From CAVUAA01 sp963739345 (GTDB lineage Bacteria; Chlamydiota; Chlamydiia; Chlamydiales; JAFEGQ01), in the NCBI GenBank assembly GCA_963739345.1, contig CAVUAA010000002.1, positions 405,082 to 469,081 on the forward strand: a stretch of DNA of 64,000 nt, read 5' to 3'. Under the pieces are notes generated by a model, which saw only the letters and a list, made by a program, of their open reading frames with translations, did no database searches and was not told the origin of the DNA. Shown here in pieces: positions 52,286 through 60,555 of this stretch; positions within the stretch are counted from its first letter, which is position 1, and each line of letters starts with the position of its first letter. The translations under genes and the position numbers were made by a program.

Positions 52286-52750
52286 GCGGATCCGCTCCTC
52301 TAAAACAGCCGGGACAAAAAGCTCTAAGTTTTGATTGCAGGCGCCAATCTCCCGAATGAGGGTGGAGCTGATGTGGGCGGTTTCTGGACTGGCCGGAAGG
52401 AGGAGGGTCTCGATCCCACTCAGCTTTCGGTTGGCGGCGGCCATCTGGTGCTCATAGGTAAGATCGGCGGAAGAGCGGACACCACGGATAAGAAACTCGG
52501 CCTCTTTTTCTTTAGCCAGGTCGACAGCGAGCCCTTTGAATGGGACCACCTCGACATTGCTTAGGTGGGCAGTTGCTTCCTTAAGAAAAGCAACCCGTTG
52601 GCTTAGAGAGAGGAGGGAGGTGAGTTTGTGGTTGATCCGAGCTACTCCCACCGTCAGGTAGGCTGAGAAGGCTGCGGCTCGTTCGATCAGCTCAAGGTGG
52701 CCGAGTGAGGGGGGGTCAAAGGTGCCGGTGAAGAGGGTTCTTTTTGTCAT
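52268..52750 (-). CDS. coaD: Phosphopantetheine adenylyltransferase
   Basis: 160 residues from the ATG at 52750 (MTKRTLFTGTFDPPSLGH). Penultimate step of coenzyme A synthesis. T/H nucleotidyl-transfer motif GTFDPPSLGHLELIERAA, RGVRSSADLTYEHQMAAANR, and the C-terminal ISSTLIREI. Its start lies inside the end of rsmD (35-bp overlap), indicating coupling. Confidence 0.95.
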   Translation of the reverse strand: MTKRTLFTGTFDPPSLGHLELIERAAAFSAYLTVGVARINHKLTSLLSLSQRVAFLKEATAHLSNVEVVPFKGLAVDLAKEKEAEFLIRGVRSSADLTYEHQMAAANRKLSGIETLLLPASPETAHISSTLIREIGACNQNLELFVPAVLEERIRSLLAK

Positions 52751-53270
52751 ATTGGTAGAGGAGGGAGTCTCCGTATTGACGCCTGGCACGGAGCGTCAGT
52801 GTTTGAGCTTCTAGTGGGTCTGCTTTGCCTCCCTCTTCGATAAAGAGGTGGCCATTAGAATTCAAGAGAGAAGAGTTGTCGATTAGGTCGAGAGCATGCT
52901 GACCTAGGAGTTTGCCATAGGGAGGGTCGGCGAAGATGAGATCGTAGGAGTGGCCGTCGCTGGCGAGTGCTTTGAGGGCGTCCTGGCACTTTAGCGTAGT
53001 TCTATTGTGAGCGCTGAGGAGGGCGATGTTTTCGCGCAGGACTTTGAGGGCGGCGCGTGACTGCTCGACGAAGGTGACGTGTGCAGCGCCCCGGCTGAGC
53101 GCTTCGAGACCGACGGCGCCGGTGCCGGCGAACAGGTCGAGGACGGTAAAATCTGTGATGTCACCGAGGATGTTAAAGAGCGCCTCGCGGAGCTGTCCGG
53201 AGGTTGGCCGTGTGACGCTGGCGGGTGTCTTGAGCCGCCGCCCTTTGAATTCGCCGCCAATAATTTTCAT
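52716..53270 (-). CDS. rsmD: 16S rRNA (guanine966-N2)-methyltransferase
   Basis: 184 residues from the ATG at 53270 (MKIIGGEFKGRRLKTP). Methylates G966 of 16S rRNA. RPTSGQLREALFNIL, SAM-binding VLDLFAGTGAVGLEALSRGA and catalytic FADPPYG are present. An ATG two codons upstream is also possible. Paired with coaD as in many bacteria. Confidence 0.94.
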   Translation of the reverse strand: MKIIGGEFKGRRLKTPASVTRPTSGQLREALFNILGDITDFTVLDLFAGTGAVGLEALSRGAAHVTFVEQSRAALKVLRENIALLSAHNRTTLKCQDALKALASDGHSYDLIFADPPYGKLLGQHALDLIDNSSLLNSNGHLFIEEGGKADPLEAQTLTLRARRQYGDSLLYQYDKKNPLHRHL

Positions 53271-53307
53271 TCCCATGTTCGGAGGATTGTACTAGAATCT
53301 CCCGCAT

Positions 53308-54237
53308 ATGGCGATCATCATGATGCTGATAGCCGCCGGACTCGCTTCGACGGCCAACTTCTTCATGCGCCGCAGCATTGATGCTGGCGGTTCGACCCGG
53401 GCCTATTTGGTGGTCCAGCTTTTCATTTCATTTCTAGTTGCGATCTGCCTGGGTCCGGTGCGGACGGGTGAATATGGTGCAACGATGAGCTCGATTCTGT
53501 TGGGGCTCGGAGCGGGAGTCTTGTTGGGAAGCATGATGTGGTCGCTCGGTCGCTCATTAGAGAAGGGGCCAGCCGGCTTGACGTTTGCCTTTCTCAACTC
53601 GGCGACGGTGATGCCGGCGATTGTGCTGGCCATCTTGTTTGGGACGGCGTTTGGCCATCTCTACAATGTGTGGAATGGGCTTGGCTCTGCGCTGGTTGTT
53701 GGCGGTCTTTTTTGGGCCGGCTGGCAGACGAAGACGGAGGGAAGTAAGTCGCAGTGGGCAGTGGTTGTTGTGTTGGCTTTCCTTTTCCACGCTGCACTTT
53801 TAGTCATGTTGCAATGGCGAGCGCTTCTGTTGCAGCCCGATCTTCAGCATCCGTTGTTGCCGTTTCATCTCGACCCTTCGAGGGCGCAGTGGTCGTTGCC
53901 GATGATTTTCTTTGCAGCGGTGGCGATTCAGTTGGTGAGCTATCTGCACATGGAGAAGCGGTGGCCCAATGCGAGCGAGGTGCTCTATGGTGTGATGGGG
54001 GGGCTGGTGCAGGCGGGCGCGACCTTCTTCCTGCTGACCGCACCGGAGGTGGCGACGCCGGTCGAAAATGCGATGATTTTCCCCATCTTTGCGGTGACGG
54101 TTATTTTCTTGACCAATCTTTGGTCACAGGCGCTCTACAAAGAGAAGATCAACTGGCTAGCCAATTCTCTTTGTCTTGCGGGTATTGCGGTCGGCACGAT
54201 TAATTGGTCGTCTATCGTTCAAACGCTAGGGCGGTAG
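53308..54237 (+). CDS. Ten-helix membrane protein, EamA/DMT-like
   Basis: 309 residues with about ten hydrophobic helices in two halves and short loops, the drug/metabolite-transporter layout. Examples are GLGAGVLLGSMMWSLGRSLE and the Gly-rich end of helix pairs. Substrate cannot be predicted. Divergent from rsmD; overlaps the convergent TPR gene at its 3' end by 26 bp. Confidence 0.65.
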   Translation: MAIIMMLIAAGLASTANFFMRRSIDAGGSTRAYLVVQLFISFLVAICLGPVRTGEYGATMSSILLGLGAGVLLGSMMWSLGRSLEKGPAGLTFAFLNSATVMPAIVLAILFGTAFGHLYNVWNGLGSALVVGGLFWAGWQTKTEGSKSQWAVVVVLAFLFHAALLVMLQWRALLLQPDLQHPLLPFHLDPSRAQWSLPMIFFAAVAIQLVSYLHMEKRWPNASEVLYGVMGGLVQAGATFFLLTAPEVATPVENAMIFPIFAVTVIFLTNLWSQALYKEKINWLANSLCLAGIAVGTINWSSIVQTLGR

Positions 54238-55207
54238 GAAGGGTGGCTCCGTAGAAGGCCATTAGGTCGTCGGCCTTGGGATAGCGCTGGCTCTTGAGTG
54301 CCTCGTAGATTTCTAGCCCTTTGGCGTTTAAACCTTGTTGGAAGTAGCGGATGCCTAGCTTGAACTGAGTCTTGGTGTTGCCCGGTTGGAGGCGGAGGAT
54401 CTCTTCGTATTCTCTGATCTCTTGGGCGGGCATTTGTAGATCATGGTAGGAGTAGGCGAGCTGTTGGTGGACCCACGGATTGTTGGGGGCAAACGACTTG
54501 AGGATGTTGAGCTCTTCGACGGCTCGCTCAGCGGTGGCGCGAAATCTCTCTTGCAACTCTTCTGAGTTTCTTCCAGGTGGCATCCACTCCTCTTGTCGAT
54601 TGTCGACGTAGAGGCAGGAGAGCATGACGTAGGCGTTGGCGAGGGCGGCGTGAATTTCGAGTGTAGTGGGTTGGCACTTGACCAGCTTGAGATATTCGTC
54701 GACGGCAAAGAGAAGGAGGAGCTCCCGCATCATGAGGACATCCCGCCAGTGGAGGAGGGTACTTAATTTAGTTAGGCTGGGTCTAAAGAGAGTCCGCTCC
54801 TCATCTTGGAGAGAGGAGGAGAGGCGGCAGGCGGCGTTGGCGAGGGCGAGGTGGTGGTCGGCGATTCCCTCTTGATAGTTGAGTAGCGACTGGCACGATT
54901 GAATGTAGAGGTCGCGAAGGGTACTCAGCTGCTCTGGCTTTTTCGCCTGTATATAGAGGCGGAGGGCGAAGTAGGAGAAGGCGGTAAGAAAGAGGGTGGC
55001 GAGGAGGAGGGCGAGGGCTGAGGACTCGGCGAAGTTGAACAGCATGACGAGCAGGAGGGCCACCTCGCCGGCTGCTAAGAAAAAAAAGAGAGTATGAAAG
55101 AGAGCGTAGCGGCGGAGCGTCCGACGGAACCGTCCGAGCACGGTGTCGCACAGCTTTCCGGTCTTTTCTTTGTACGCTTGTGGGTTGACCGCGGCAAATG
55201 TCGTCAT
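54212..55207 (-). CDS. Membrane-associated TPR protein
   Basis: 331 residues. Two adjacent membrane helices near the N-terminus (about 38-60 and 66-88), then a soluble helical domain ending in TPR units (AYSYHDLQMPAQEIREYEEI; GIRYFQQGLNAKGLEIYEAL). The bilobed hydrophobic hairpin recalls inclusion-membrane proteins, but the TPR tail is unusual for these. Unknown function. Confidence 0.65.
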   Translation of the reverse strand: MTTFAAVNPQAYKEKTGKLCDTVLGRFRRTLRRYALFHTLFFFLAAGEVALLLVMLFNFAESSALALLLATLFLTAFSYFALRLYIQAKKPEQLSTLRDLYIQSCQSLLNYQEGIADHHLALANAACRLSSSLQDEERTLFRPSLTKLSTLLHWRDVLMMRELLLLFAVDEYLKLVKCQPTTLEIHAALANAYVMLSCLYVDNRQEEWMPPGRNSEELQERFRATAERAVEELNILKSFAPNNPWVHQQLAYSYHDLQMPAQEIREYEEILRLQPGNTKTQFKLGIRYFQQGLNAKGLEIYEALKSQRYPKADDLMAFYGATLPTALAFER

Positions 55208-55222
55208 GCCTGCAGTATAGAT

Positions 55223-56560
55223 CTATTCCGCTTTCTTGAGGATACGCTCGAGAGCGGCCTCCTCTTTATCCTGTCGGTGTTCCTCGGCATTCTTGATTAA
55301 GGCGACGCCACCGGCGGCTATGCCGGTTGCTGCGGTGAGGACCGCGGCAAAGCTTAGGAAGTCTGTTTTGATTGCTGTGCCAAAAACCCTACGGAAGGAG
55401 GCGCTGTCAAAGCCCCACAGCTGCATGGCAAATAGCATGATACCTGCAGCAATGGCGAGTGTGCCGACGGCCTTTTTGACCATGGCTTTCTGCTCATACT
55501 CGGGCTCTTTGAGTTTAAGCTTTTTCACCTTTTTGCGAAGGGTCTCGATTCGTTCATCCTGCGCTGCAATGTCCTCTTCGTCGCGACCCAATCCAATTGC
55601 TAACGCGCCACTGCCAGAGACGACGACGCCCGAGAGGCCCAGTGTCGCAATGTTCGATAGGGAGAGGGGTGTGTAGCCGTTGCCAATAGAGATCCCTTTG
55701 ACCCCAAAGCCGTAGCGGGCGATCAAGGCTGCGAGAGCGGTGAGGACGATAAGGCCACCGCCGACGATCGTTACCTTAGTAAACCTGTCAGGGGCGAGGC
55801 GGCCCCGTCGCTTCTTGAGTGTGCGGGGTTCTTCACCCTGCTCTAGTTTTTTAGGAATGGGCGTCTTACCGTTTCGTTTTCGGTCGCTGAGGAACTGATT
55901 AACGAGAGCGGCGGAGTGGGAGAGGATACCAACGGCTGGGACGAGGGAGACGGCGCGCATGCTCAGCGCGGTTGAGCCGCCTCCGTTGAAGAAGCGTGCC
56001 ATTTGGTAGCCGAAGAGTGCGATCATGGCCACTCCGCCTATTAGGGCGACCGCCTTCCAAGCTTGTTCGTGCTTTGAATCGGTCAGAGGCTTGATCACCG
56101 GCTCGGCTTTTTTGGCTCCGGTGGAATTGCTAGGAGCTTTCTGTTCTTGTTGCCGGATGAGGGTGGCCTCTTCGCGGAACTGTAGCCCTTTGAGGACGGC
56201 GAGGGAAGAGAATGAGGCGAGCATCACCGGATAGGTGATGGGGATCTTTATCCCCAGAATTTGCCCTGTGGTAAAATGGAGAATCAGGGCGGTGGCGGCA
56301 CCAGCGATAAGCAAGATCGCCCCTCCGTACGCAGCGGTCCCTACCCCTTTTCGAACATCTGGCTTGTTCCACTCCTCCTGGAGCGCGCCCTTAATTTTTT
56401 CGAGACGGCCGACATTCTTTTCGGTCTCCGACGGCTTGAGATCAGCCGGTGCGGCGATAGTGATCTCGTTGGACTGCGAAATCGTCAATTTCTGGGCTGC
56501 GTGGTACGCAATGAAGGCGGCTACGGAAGATTCCCAAAGCTCGTGAATCGGCTGGTCCAA
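55223..56560 (-). CDS. Four-module hydrophobic protein next to a type III chaperone
   Basis: 445 residues made of four similar modules, each a pair of hydrophobic helices followed by a charged, partly coiled-coil stretch; for example GGAILLIAGAATALILHF (module 1), KAVALIGGVAMIALFGYQ (2), VTIVGGGLIVLTALAALIAR (3) and AVGTLAIAAGIMLFAM (4). It starts 2 bp after the stop of the SycD-like chaperone gene. In Chlamydia, LcrH/SycD chaperones are encoded with hydrophobic CopB/CopD translocators, so a translocator or Inc-like substrate is a reasonable inference. No YopB-type motif could be confirmed. Confidence 0.6.
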   Translation of the reverse strand: MDQPIHELWESSVAAFIAYHAAQKLTISQSNEITIAAPADLKPSETEKNVGRLEKIKGALQEEWNKPDVRKGVGTAAYGGAILLIAGAATALILHFTTGQILGIKIPITYPVMLASFSSLAVLKGLQFREEATLIRQQEQKAPSNSTGAKKAEPVIKPLTDSKHEQAWKAVALIGGVAMIALFGYQMARFFNGGGSTALSMRAVSLVPAVGILSHSAALVNQFLSDRKRNGKTPIPKKLEQGEEPRTLKKRRGRLAPDRFTKVTIVGGGLIVLTALAALIARYGFGVKGISIGNGYTPLSLSNIATLGLSGVVVSGSGALAIGLGRDEEDIAAQDERIETLRKKVKKLKLKEPEYEQKAMVKKAVGTLAIAAGIMLFAMQLWGFDSASFRRVFGTAIKTDFLSFAAVLTAATGIAAGGVALIKNAEEHRQDKEEAALERILKKAE

Positions 56561-56562
56561 AC

Positions 56563-57060
56563 CTACACCTGCCTTGTTTTTTCTTTCAGGGTGCGCGCCT
56601 CGCGCACAATTGTTTCATATTTTCTCTCGCCTCTTCCTAACGCGATCGCCTGATCGAGAAGCTTAAATGTCTCGCCGGTTCGCCCTAGCTCGTCAGCACA
56701 GCGGGCTGCCTGAAGGAGGGGATTGGGGTTCTCTTCATCGATCGCCGATGAGAGGAGGAAGGCTTGGAGCGCCTCGGCGGCGTCGCCATCAAATTGGCGG
56801 GCCGCACCAAGGGCAAACCAGTACTTTGGCTCGTAGGGGTTGAGGATGGTGAGTGAGGTAAAGGCCTCTGACGCTTCGTCATACCTCCCCTCCTGGTAGA
56901 ATTCGTAGCCGTTGGCATACTGCGATTGGAGGTGTGAATCGGGGAGTTGTAGCAGCATCTGCCAGGTCCCCCCCTTCTCGAAGTAGTCTTGAAGGGCGGG
57001 GAGGTGCTCTTGGCCCTGTTCAGGGTCGAGCAGCTCGCTGATCTTGATCTCATGTTCCAT
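56563..57060 (-). CDS. SycD/LcrH-type type III secretion chaperone
   Basis: 165 residues, the size of class II chaperones. Three TPR units at about 45-150 (YANGYEFYQEGRYDEASEAF; YWFALGAARQFDGDAAEALQ; LLQAARCADELGRTGETFKL) match SycD's concave binding groove. Such chaperones hold hydrophobic translocators in the cytosol before secretion. An AGGAG site precedes the ATG, and a TATAAT box (57097-57102) lies further upstream. The next gene, 2 bp on, encodes a hydrophobic protein that is the likely client. Confidence 0.82.
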   Translation of the reverse strand: MEHEIKISELLDPEQGQEHLPALQDYFEKGGTWQMLLQLPDSHLQSQYANGYEFYQEGRYDEASEAFTSLTILNPYEPKYWFALGAARQFDGDAAEALQAFLLSSAIDEENPNPLLQAARCADELGRTGETFKLLDQAIALGRGERKYETIVREARTLKEKTRQV

Positions 57061-57096
57061 GGCTTTAGCTCCTATACAGTCTACGCTTGTAAACTA

Positions 57097-57102
57097 ATTA
57101 TA
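57097..57102 (-). promoter_or_regulatory. -10 box TATAAT upstream of the chaperone gene
   Basis: Perfect TATAAT on the minus strand, 37 bp before the ATG at 57060. No convincing -35 at 16-18 bp, so only the -10 is claimed. Confidence 0.4.
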
Positions 57103-57141
57103 GGATCTTTGTATTGAGGGATAGTAAAGCTGGTGAGAAGA

Positions 57142-57628
57142 TTAGCTTAATAAACCAGGAAAGCCCTGAATGGATTGCTGGTAGTCAGCAGGTTCCGCTA
57201 CCGCGATGGCCGGAGCAGACCCAAACTCCTCAGCAAGAAGGGCTTCCAGCTGAGGGGGGAGAGAGTCGACGAGGAGGGCGAGGTCGACCTCCTCGGAGTG
57301 GCCCAGCTCGGCGCGGCAGACGCCTCTGAGGGCGGCCAGTCCAAAGGTTTGGAGATGGCAGTGGTCGAGGTGGTGGAGCGCCTTTGCTGGGTCATTCTTG
57401 TGGTAGGCGATGAGGGCAAGGAGGGCAGACGCTTCTGAATTGCGCTTCCCAATCCGGTGAGCCCATGTGGTCGCCTCATCCGTTAGCCCCGCTTGTAGGG
57501 CGCGGTAGGCGAGGAGGAGGTTGGCCTCGTCGGTGAGGGGATGAGACTGGCGGGCGAGCCGCTGCAAGAGAGCTTCTCCCTTTTCCGGGCGGCCGAGCGA
57601 GAGCTCGCAAATGCCGAGCGCCTCAGCA
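57142..57628 (-). CDS. TPR protein, N-terminus cut at the chimeric join
   Basis: The last ~162 residues of a helical TPR-type protein (SAEALGICELSLGRPEKGEALL; LGHSEEVDLALLVDSLPPQL). The frame continues four to eight codons to 57651 across the join, but those codons (MPPGSSQ) are mycobacterial sequence read backwards, so the true start is missing. It lies upstream of the chaperone gene on the same strand and may have been part of its type III cluster. Confidence 0.65.
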
Positions 57629-57636
57629 CTCTGGGA
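57620..57636. other. Chimeric join: chlamydial to mycobacterial sequence
   Basis: Left of about 57,628 the chlamydial TPR frame is intact on the minus strand; right of it the mycobacterial MutT2 frame (LWELPGGKVAPGETD) is intact on the plus strand. Both genes lose their 5' ends here. Base composition and gene density change abruptly. No repeat, tRNA, integrase or insertion sequence lies at the join. Confidence 0.85.
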
Positions 57637-57934
57637 ACTGCCGGGCGGCAAGGTGGCGCCGGGGGAGACGGACGCCGCCGGGTTGGCGCGCGAACTGCTC
57701 GAGGAACTCGGAGTCGAGGTGGAGGTAGGCGAGCGGCTGGGCGACGACGTCGCGCTGAACGGGGCGATGACGCTGCGTGCCTATCGGGTCACCCAGACTG
57801 GCGGGGCGTTGCGCCCGAACGACCATCGTGCCCTGCGGTGGGTGACTGCCGACGAACTCGAAGGCCTGCCCTGGGTGCCCGCAGACCGCGCGTGGCTCGG
57901 GGCGCTGACAAAGGTTCTGCGTGCCCCGGCGTAG
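57626..57934 (+). CDS. mutT2: NUDIX hydrolase MutT2, 5'-truncated (mycobacterial)
   Basis: Remaining ~102 residues. The NUDIX box is present in the form GGKVAPGETDAAGLARELLE plus the following ELGVEVE; MutT2 removes oxidised pyrimidine/purine nucleotides. About 30 residues of the N-terminus are missing. In Mycobacterium tuberculosis mutT2 (Rv1160) lies a few genes before typA and lpqW, the order seen here, though narGHJI is absent. Confidence 0.85.
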   Translation, partial: ALWELPGGKVAPGETDAAGLARELLEELGVEVEVGERLGDDVALNGAMTLRAYRVTQTGGALRPNDHRALRWVTADELEGLPWVPADRAWLGALTKVLRAPA

Positions 57935-58048
57935 GTCGCGAAACGGAATTCCGGCAGGTCCTCGCTCGCGTTTTCTCTACTGAAATTCCGTCTCGCGGCG
58001 CCGGCCGGCGTTGCGGGCGCTGTACCGGCGGCGCGGCATGGACCCGGT

Positions 58049-58315
58049 CTAATAGCGCAGTCGGTCGCCCACCACGCGGACCCGGGATCGGGGGTGGTTG
58101 ACCGCGTAGAGCGGATGCGTCAGCACCGGGTGACGGCAATGTGGACAGGACTGCTGCGCGGCGTTGTCCGTCGAAAACGCCAGGTGGTGACACGCAGCGC
58201 AGCGGACGACGAAGAAGGCGCCCATCCAGTTCAGGAGCCCGAGATAAATTGCTGCCGTCGTCGCCAGCCCGATCACGGCGATCAGAACCATCGTCAATAC
58301 CTCATAAACCGACAT
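58049..58315 (-). CDS. Small mycobacterial membrane protein with zinc ribbon
   Basis: 88 residues from the ATG at 58315 (MSVYEVLTMVLIAVIGLATT). One or two N-terminal helices (VLIAVIGLATTAAIYLGLL) are followed by CAAC...CPHC, a four-Cys zinc ribbon, and a basic tail. A longer frame runs antisense through typA and is an artefact of G+C-rich codon use. Function unknown. Confidence 0.65.
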   Translation of the reverse strand: MSVYEVLTMVLIAVIGLATTAAIYLGLLNWMGAFFVVRCAACHHLAFSTDNAAQQSCPHCRHPVLTHPLYAVNHPRSRVRVVGDRLRY

Positions 58316-58594
58316 ATTCGCCACCTTCAACGCTCGGTGTCGGAACACAGCCACGGTACGCCCGCAACCTTGGAGTGTCAGGTTTTCCGTGCTCTTTTGA
58401 ACACTCTGACCAGCTGTTTGCCAATTATCCCGTGATGCTCCGCCTTGCGCACCCGACTGACAACGACCGGGCATTTCCTGCAGTGCGGCTTGCTGCGGCA
58501 ACACTTTTTTCTTCGTTTGAGGTCGGCGAGTTGGCTGGGCTTCAAGTGACGGGAGTCTCTCGTTTTCGTGATCGGCCGACTGCACTGAGATGAT

Positions 58595-60490
58595 TTGGAT
58601 GTGGATTTCCGGAATGTCGCCATCGTGGCACACGTCGACCATGGGAAAACGACCCTCGTCGACGCGATGCTGCGTCAATCGGGTGCGCTGACGCATCGAG
58701 GTGACGATGCGATCGAGCGCCTGATGGACTCCGGGGATCTGGAGAAGGAAAAGGGCATCACGATCCTGGCGAAGAACACCGCCGTGCACCGCACCCACCC
58801 TGACGGCAGCATGACGGTCATCAACGTCATCGACACCCCGGGACACGCCGACTTCGGGGGCGAGGTCGAACGCGGGCTGTCGATGGTCGACGGCGTGCTG
58901 CTGCTGGTCGATGCGTCGGAGGGGCCGCTGCCCCAGACCCGCTTCGTCCTGCGCAAGGCGCTGTCTGCGCACCTGCCGGTGATCCTGGTGGTCAACAAGA
59001 CCGATCGGCCCGACGCGCGGATCGCCGAGGTCGTGTCGGAAAGCCACGACTTGTTGCTCGACGTCGCCTCCGATCTCGACGACGAGGCCCAGAAGGCCGC
59101 CGAGGCCGCGCTCGGGTTGCCGACGCTGTACGCGTCGGGACGCGCAGGCATCGCCAGCACGACCGAGCCTGCCAACGGCGAGAACCCTGACGGGGAGAAC
59201 CTCGACCCGCTGTTCGACGTGCTTCTCGAAAACATCCCGCCGCCGCAGGGCGACCCGGAGGCGCCGCTGCAGGCGTTGGTGACCAACCTCGATGCCTCGG
59301 CGTTCCTCGGCAGGCTTGCGCTGATCCGCATCTACAAGGGTCGGATCCGCAAGGGCCAACAGGTCGCCTGGATGCGTGAGGTGGACGGGCATCCGGTCAT
59401 CACGAACGCCAAGATCACCGAACTGCTGGTTACCGAAGGCGTCGATCGGACGTCGACGGACGAGGCCATTGCCGGCGATATCGTCGCCGTCGCCGGCCTA
59501 CCCGAGATCATGATCGGTGACACGCTGGCCGACCCCGACCACGCGCACGCACTGCCGCGAATCACCGTCGACGAGCCCGCCATCTCGGTGACGATCGGTA
59601 CCAACACCTCGCCGCTCGCGGGCAAGGTGTCCGGTCACAAGCTGACCGCTCGAATGGTGAAGTCGCGCTTGGACACTGAGCTCGTCGGCAATGTGTCGAT
59701 CAAGGTCGTCGACATCGACCGGCCCGATGCGTGGGAGGTGCAGGGCCGTGGTGAGCTGGCGCTGGCCGTTCTCGTCGAGCAGATGCGCCGCGAGGGGTTC
59801 GAGCTGACCGTCGGGAAACCGCAGGTTGTCACGCGCACGATCGACGGCAGGCTGCACGAGCCCTTCGAAGCGATGACCATCGACTGCCCCGACGAGTTCG
59901 TCGGCGCCATAACGCAATTGATGGCGGCGCGTAAGGGCCGGATGGAGGAAATGACCAATCACGCTGCAGGTTGGGTGCGAATGGATTTCATCGTGCCGAG
60001 CCGTGGCCTGATCGGCTTCCGCACCGACTTCCTGACGATCACCCGCGGAACCGGTATCGCCAACGCGGTGTTCGACGGCTACCGCCCCTGGGCCGGGGAG
60101 ATCCGTGCCCGTCACACCGGATCGCTGGTTTCAGACCGCACCGGCAAGATCACGCCGTTCGCATTGACCCAGCTGTCGGATCGCGGTCAGTTCTTCGTCG
60201 AGCCGGGCCAGGACACCTACGAGGGTCAGGTCGTCGGCATAAACCCGCGCGCCGAGGACCTCGACATCAATGCGACCCGCGAGAAGAAGCTCACCAACAT
60301 GCGCTCGTCGACGGCTGACGTTTTCGAGACGCTGGCGCGGCCCCTGGAGCTGGGTCTCGAACTGGCCATGGAGTTCTGCGCGGAGGACGAGTGCGTAGAG
60401 GTCACCCCGGAGATCGTGCGGGTGCGCAAAGTCGTGCTCAACGCGACTCAGCGCGGTCGCGAAAAGGCCCGGGCGAAAGCGCGCGGATAG
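58595..60490 (+). CDS. typA: GTP-binding ribosome-associated protein TypA/BipA (mycobacterial)
   Basis: 631 residues. A translational GTPase acting in ribosome assembly and stress. AHVDHGKTTLVDAMLRQSG (G1), GITILAKNT (G2), DTPGHADFGGEVERGLSMVD (G3) and VNKTDRPDA (G4) are complete, followed by EF-G-like domains III and V and the TypA-specific C-terminus (ITRGTGIANAVFDGYRPWAG). Start TTG at 58595 or GTG at 58601; neither has a strong ribosome-binding site. G+C-biased codons mark it as actinobacterial. It corresponds to Rv1165. Confidence 0.96.
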   Translation: MDVDFRNVAIVAHVDHGKTTLVDAMLRQSGALTHRGDDAIERLMDSGDLEKEKGITILAKNTAVHRTHPDGSMTVINVIDTPGHADFGGEVERGLSMVDGVLLLVDASEGPLPQTRFVLRKALSAHLPVILVVNKTDRPDARIAEVVSESHDLLLDVASDLDDEAQKAAEAALGLPTLYASGRAGIASTTEPANGENPDGENLDPLFDVLLENIPPPQGDPEAPLQALVTNLDASAFLGRLALIRIYKGRIRKGQQVAWMREVDGHPVITNAKITELLVTEGVDRTSTDEAIAGDIVAVAGLPEIMIGDTLADPDHAHALPRITVDEPAISVTIGTNTSPLAGKVSGHKLTARMVKSRLDTELVGNVSIKVVDIDRPDAWEVQGRGELALAVLVEQMRREGFELTVGKPQVVTRTIDGRLHEPFEAMTIDCPDEFVGAITQLMAARKGRMEEMTNHAAGWVRMDFIVPSRGLIGFRTDFLTITRGTGIANAVFDGYRPWAGEIRARHTGSLVSDRTGKITPFALTQLSDRGQFFVEPGQDTYEGQVVGINPRAEDLDINATREKKLTNMRSSTADVFETLARPLELGLELAMEFCAEDECVEVTPEIVRVRKVVLNATQRGREKARAKARG

Positions 60491-60507
60491 AACCGACCTT
60501 TAGCAAC

Positions 60508-60545
60508 GAAAAAGCCGGCCACGGATCGCGTGGCCGGCTTTCTCG
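60508..60545 (+). terminator. Intrinsic terminator after typA
   Basis: AAAAAGCCGGCCACG and CGTGGCCGGCTTTCTC form a 13-bp G+C-rich stem around GATCG with flanking A and T tracts, 18 bp after the typA stop. It could serve both typA and the convergent gene at 60556. Confidence 0.75.
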
Positions 60546-60555
60546 TTTGGACTTG

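Noticed and set aside
58049..59392. 447-residue minus-strand open frame across typA
   Set aside because: It is the antisense of a clear typA; only its last 88 codons (58049-58315) have independent support as a gene.
58595..60490. Horizontal transfer of typA into a chlamydia
   Set aside because: Flanking mycobacterial genes, composition and the mid-gene join make contamination or misassembly the simpler reading.
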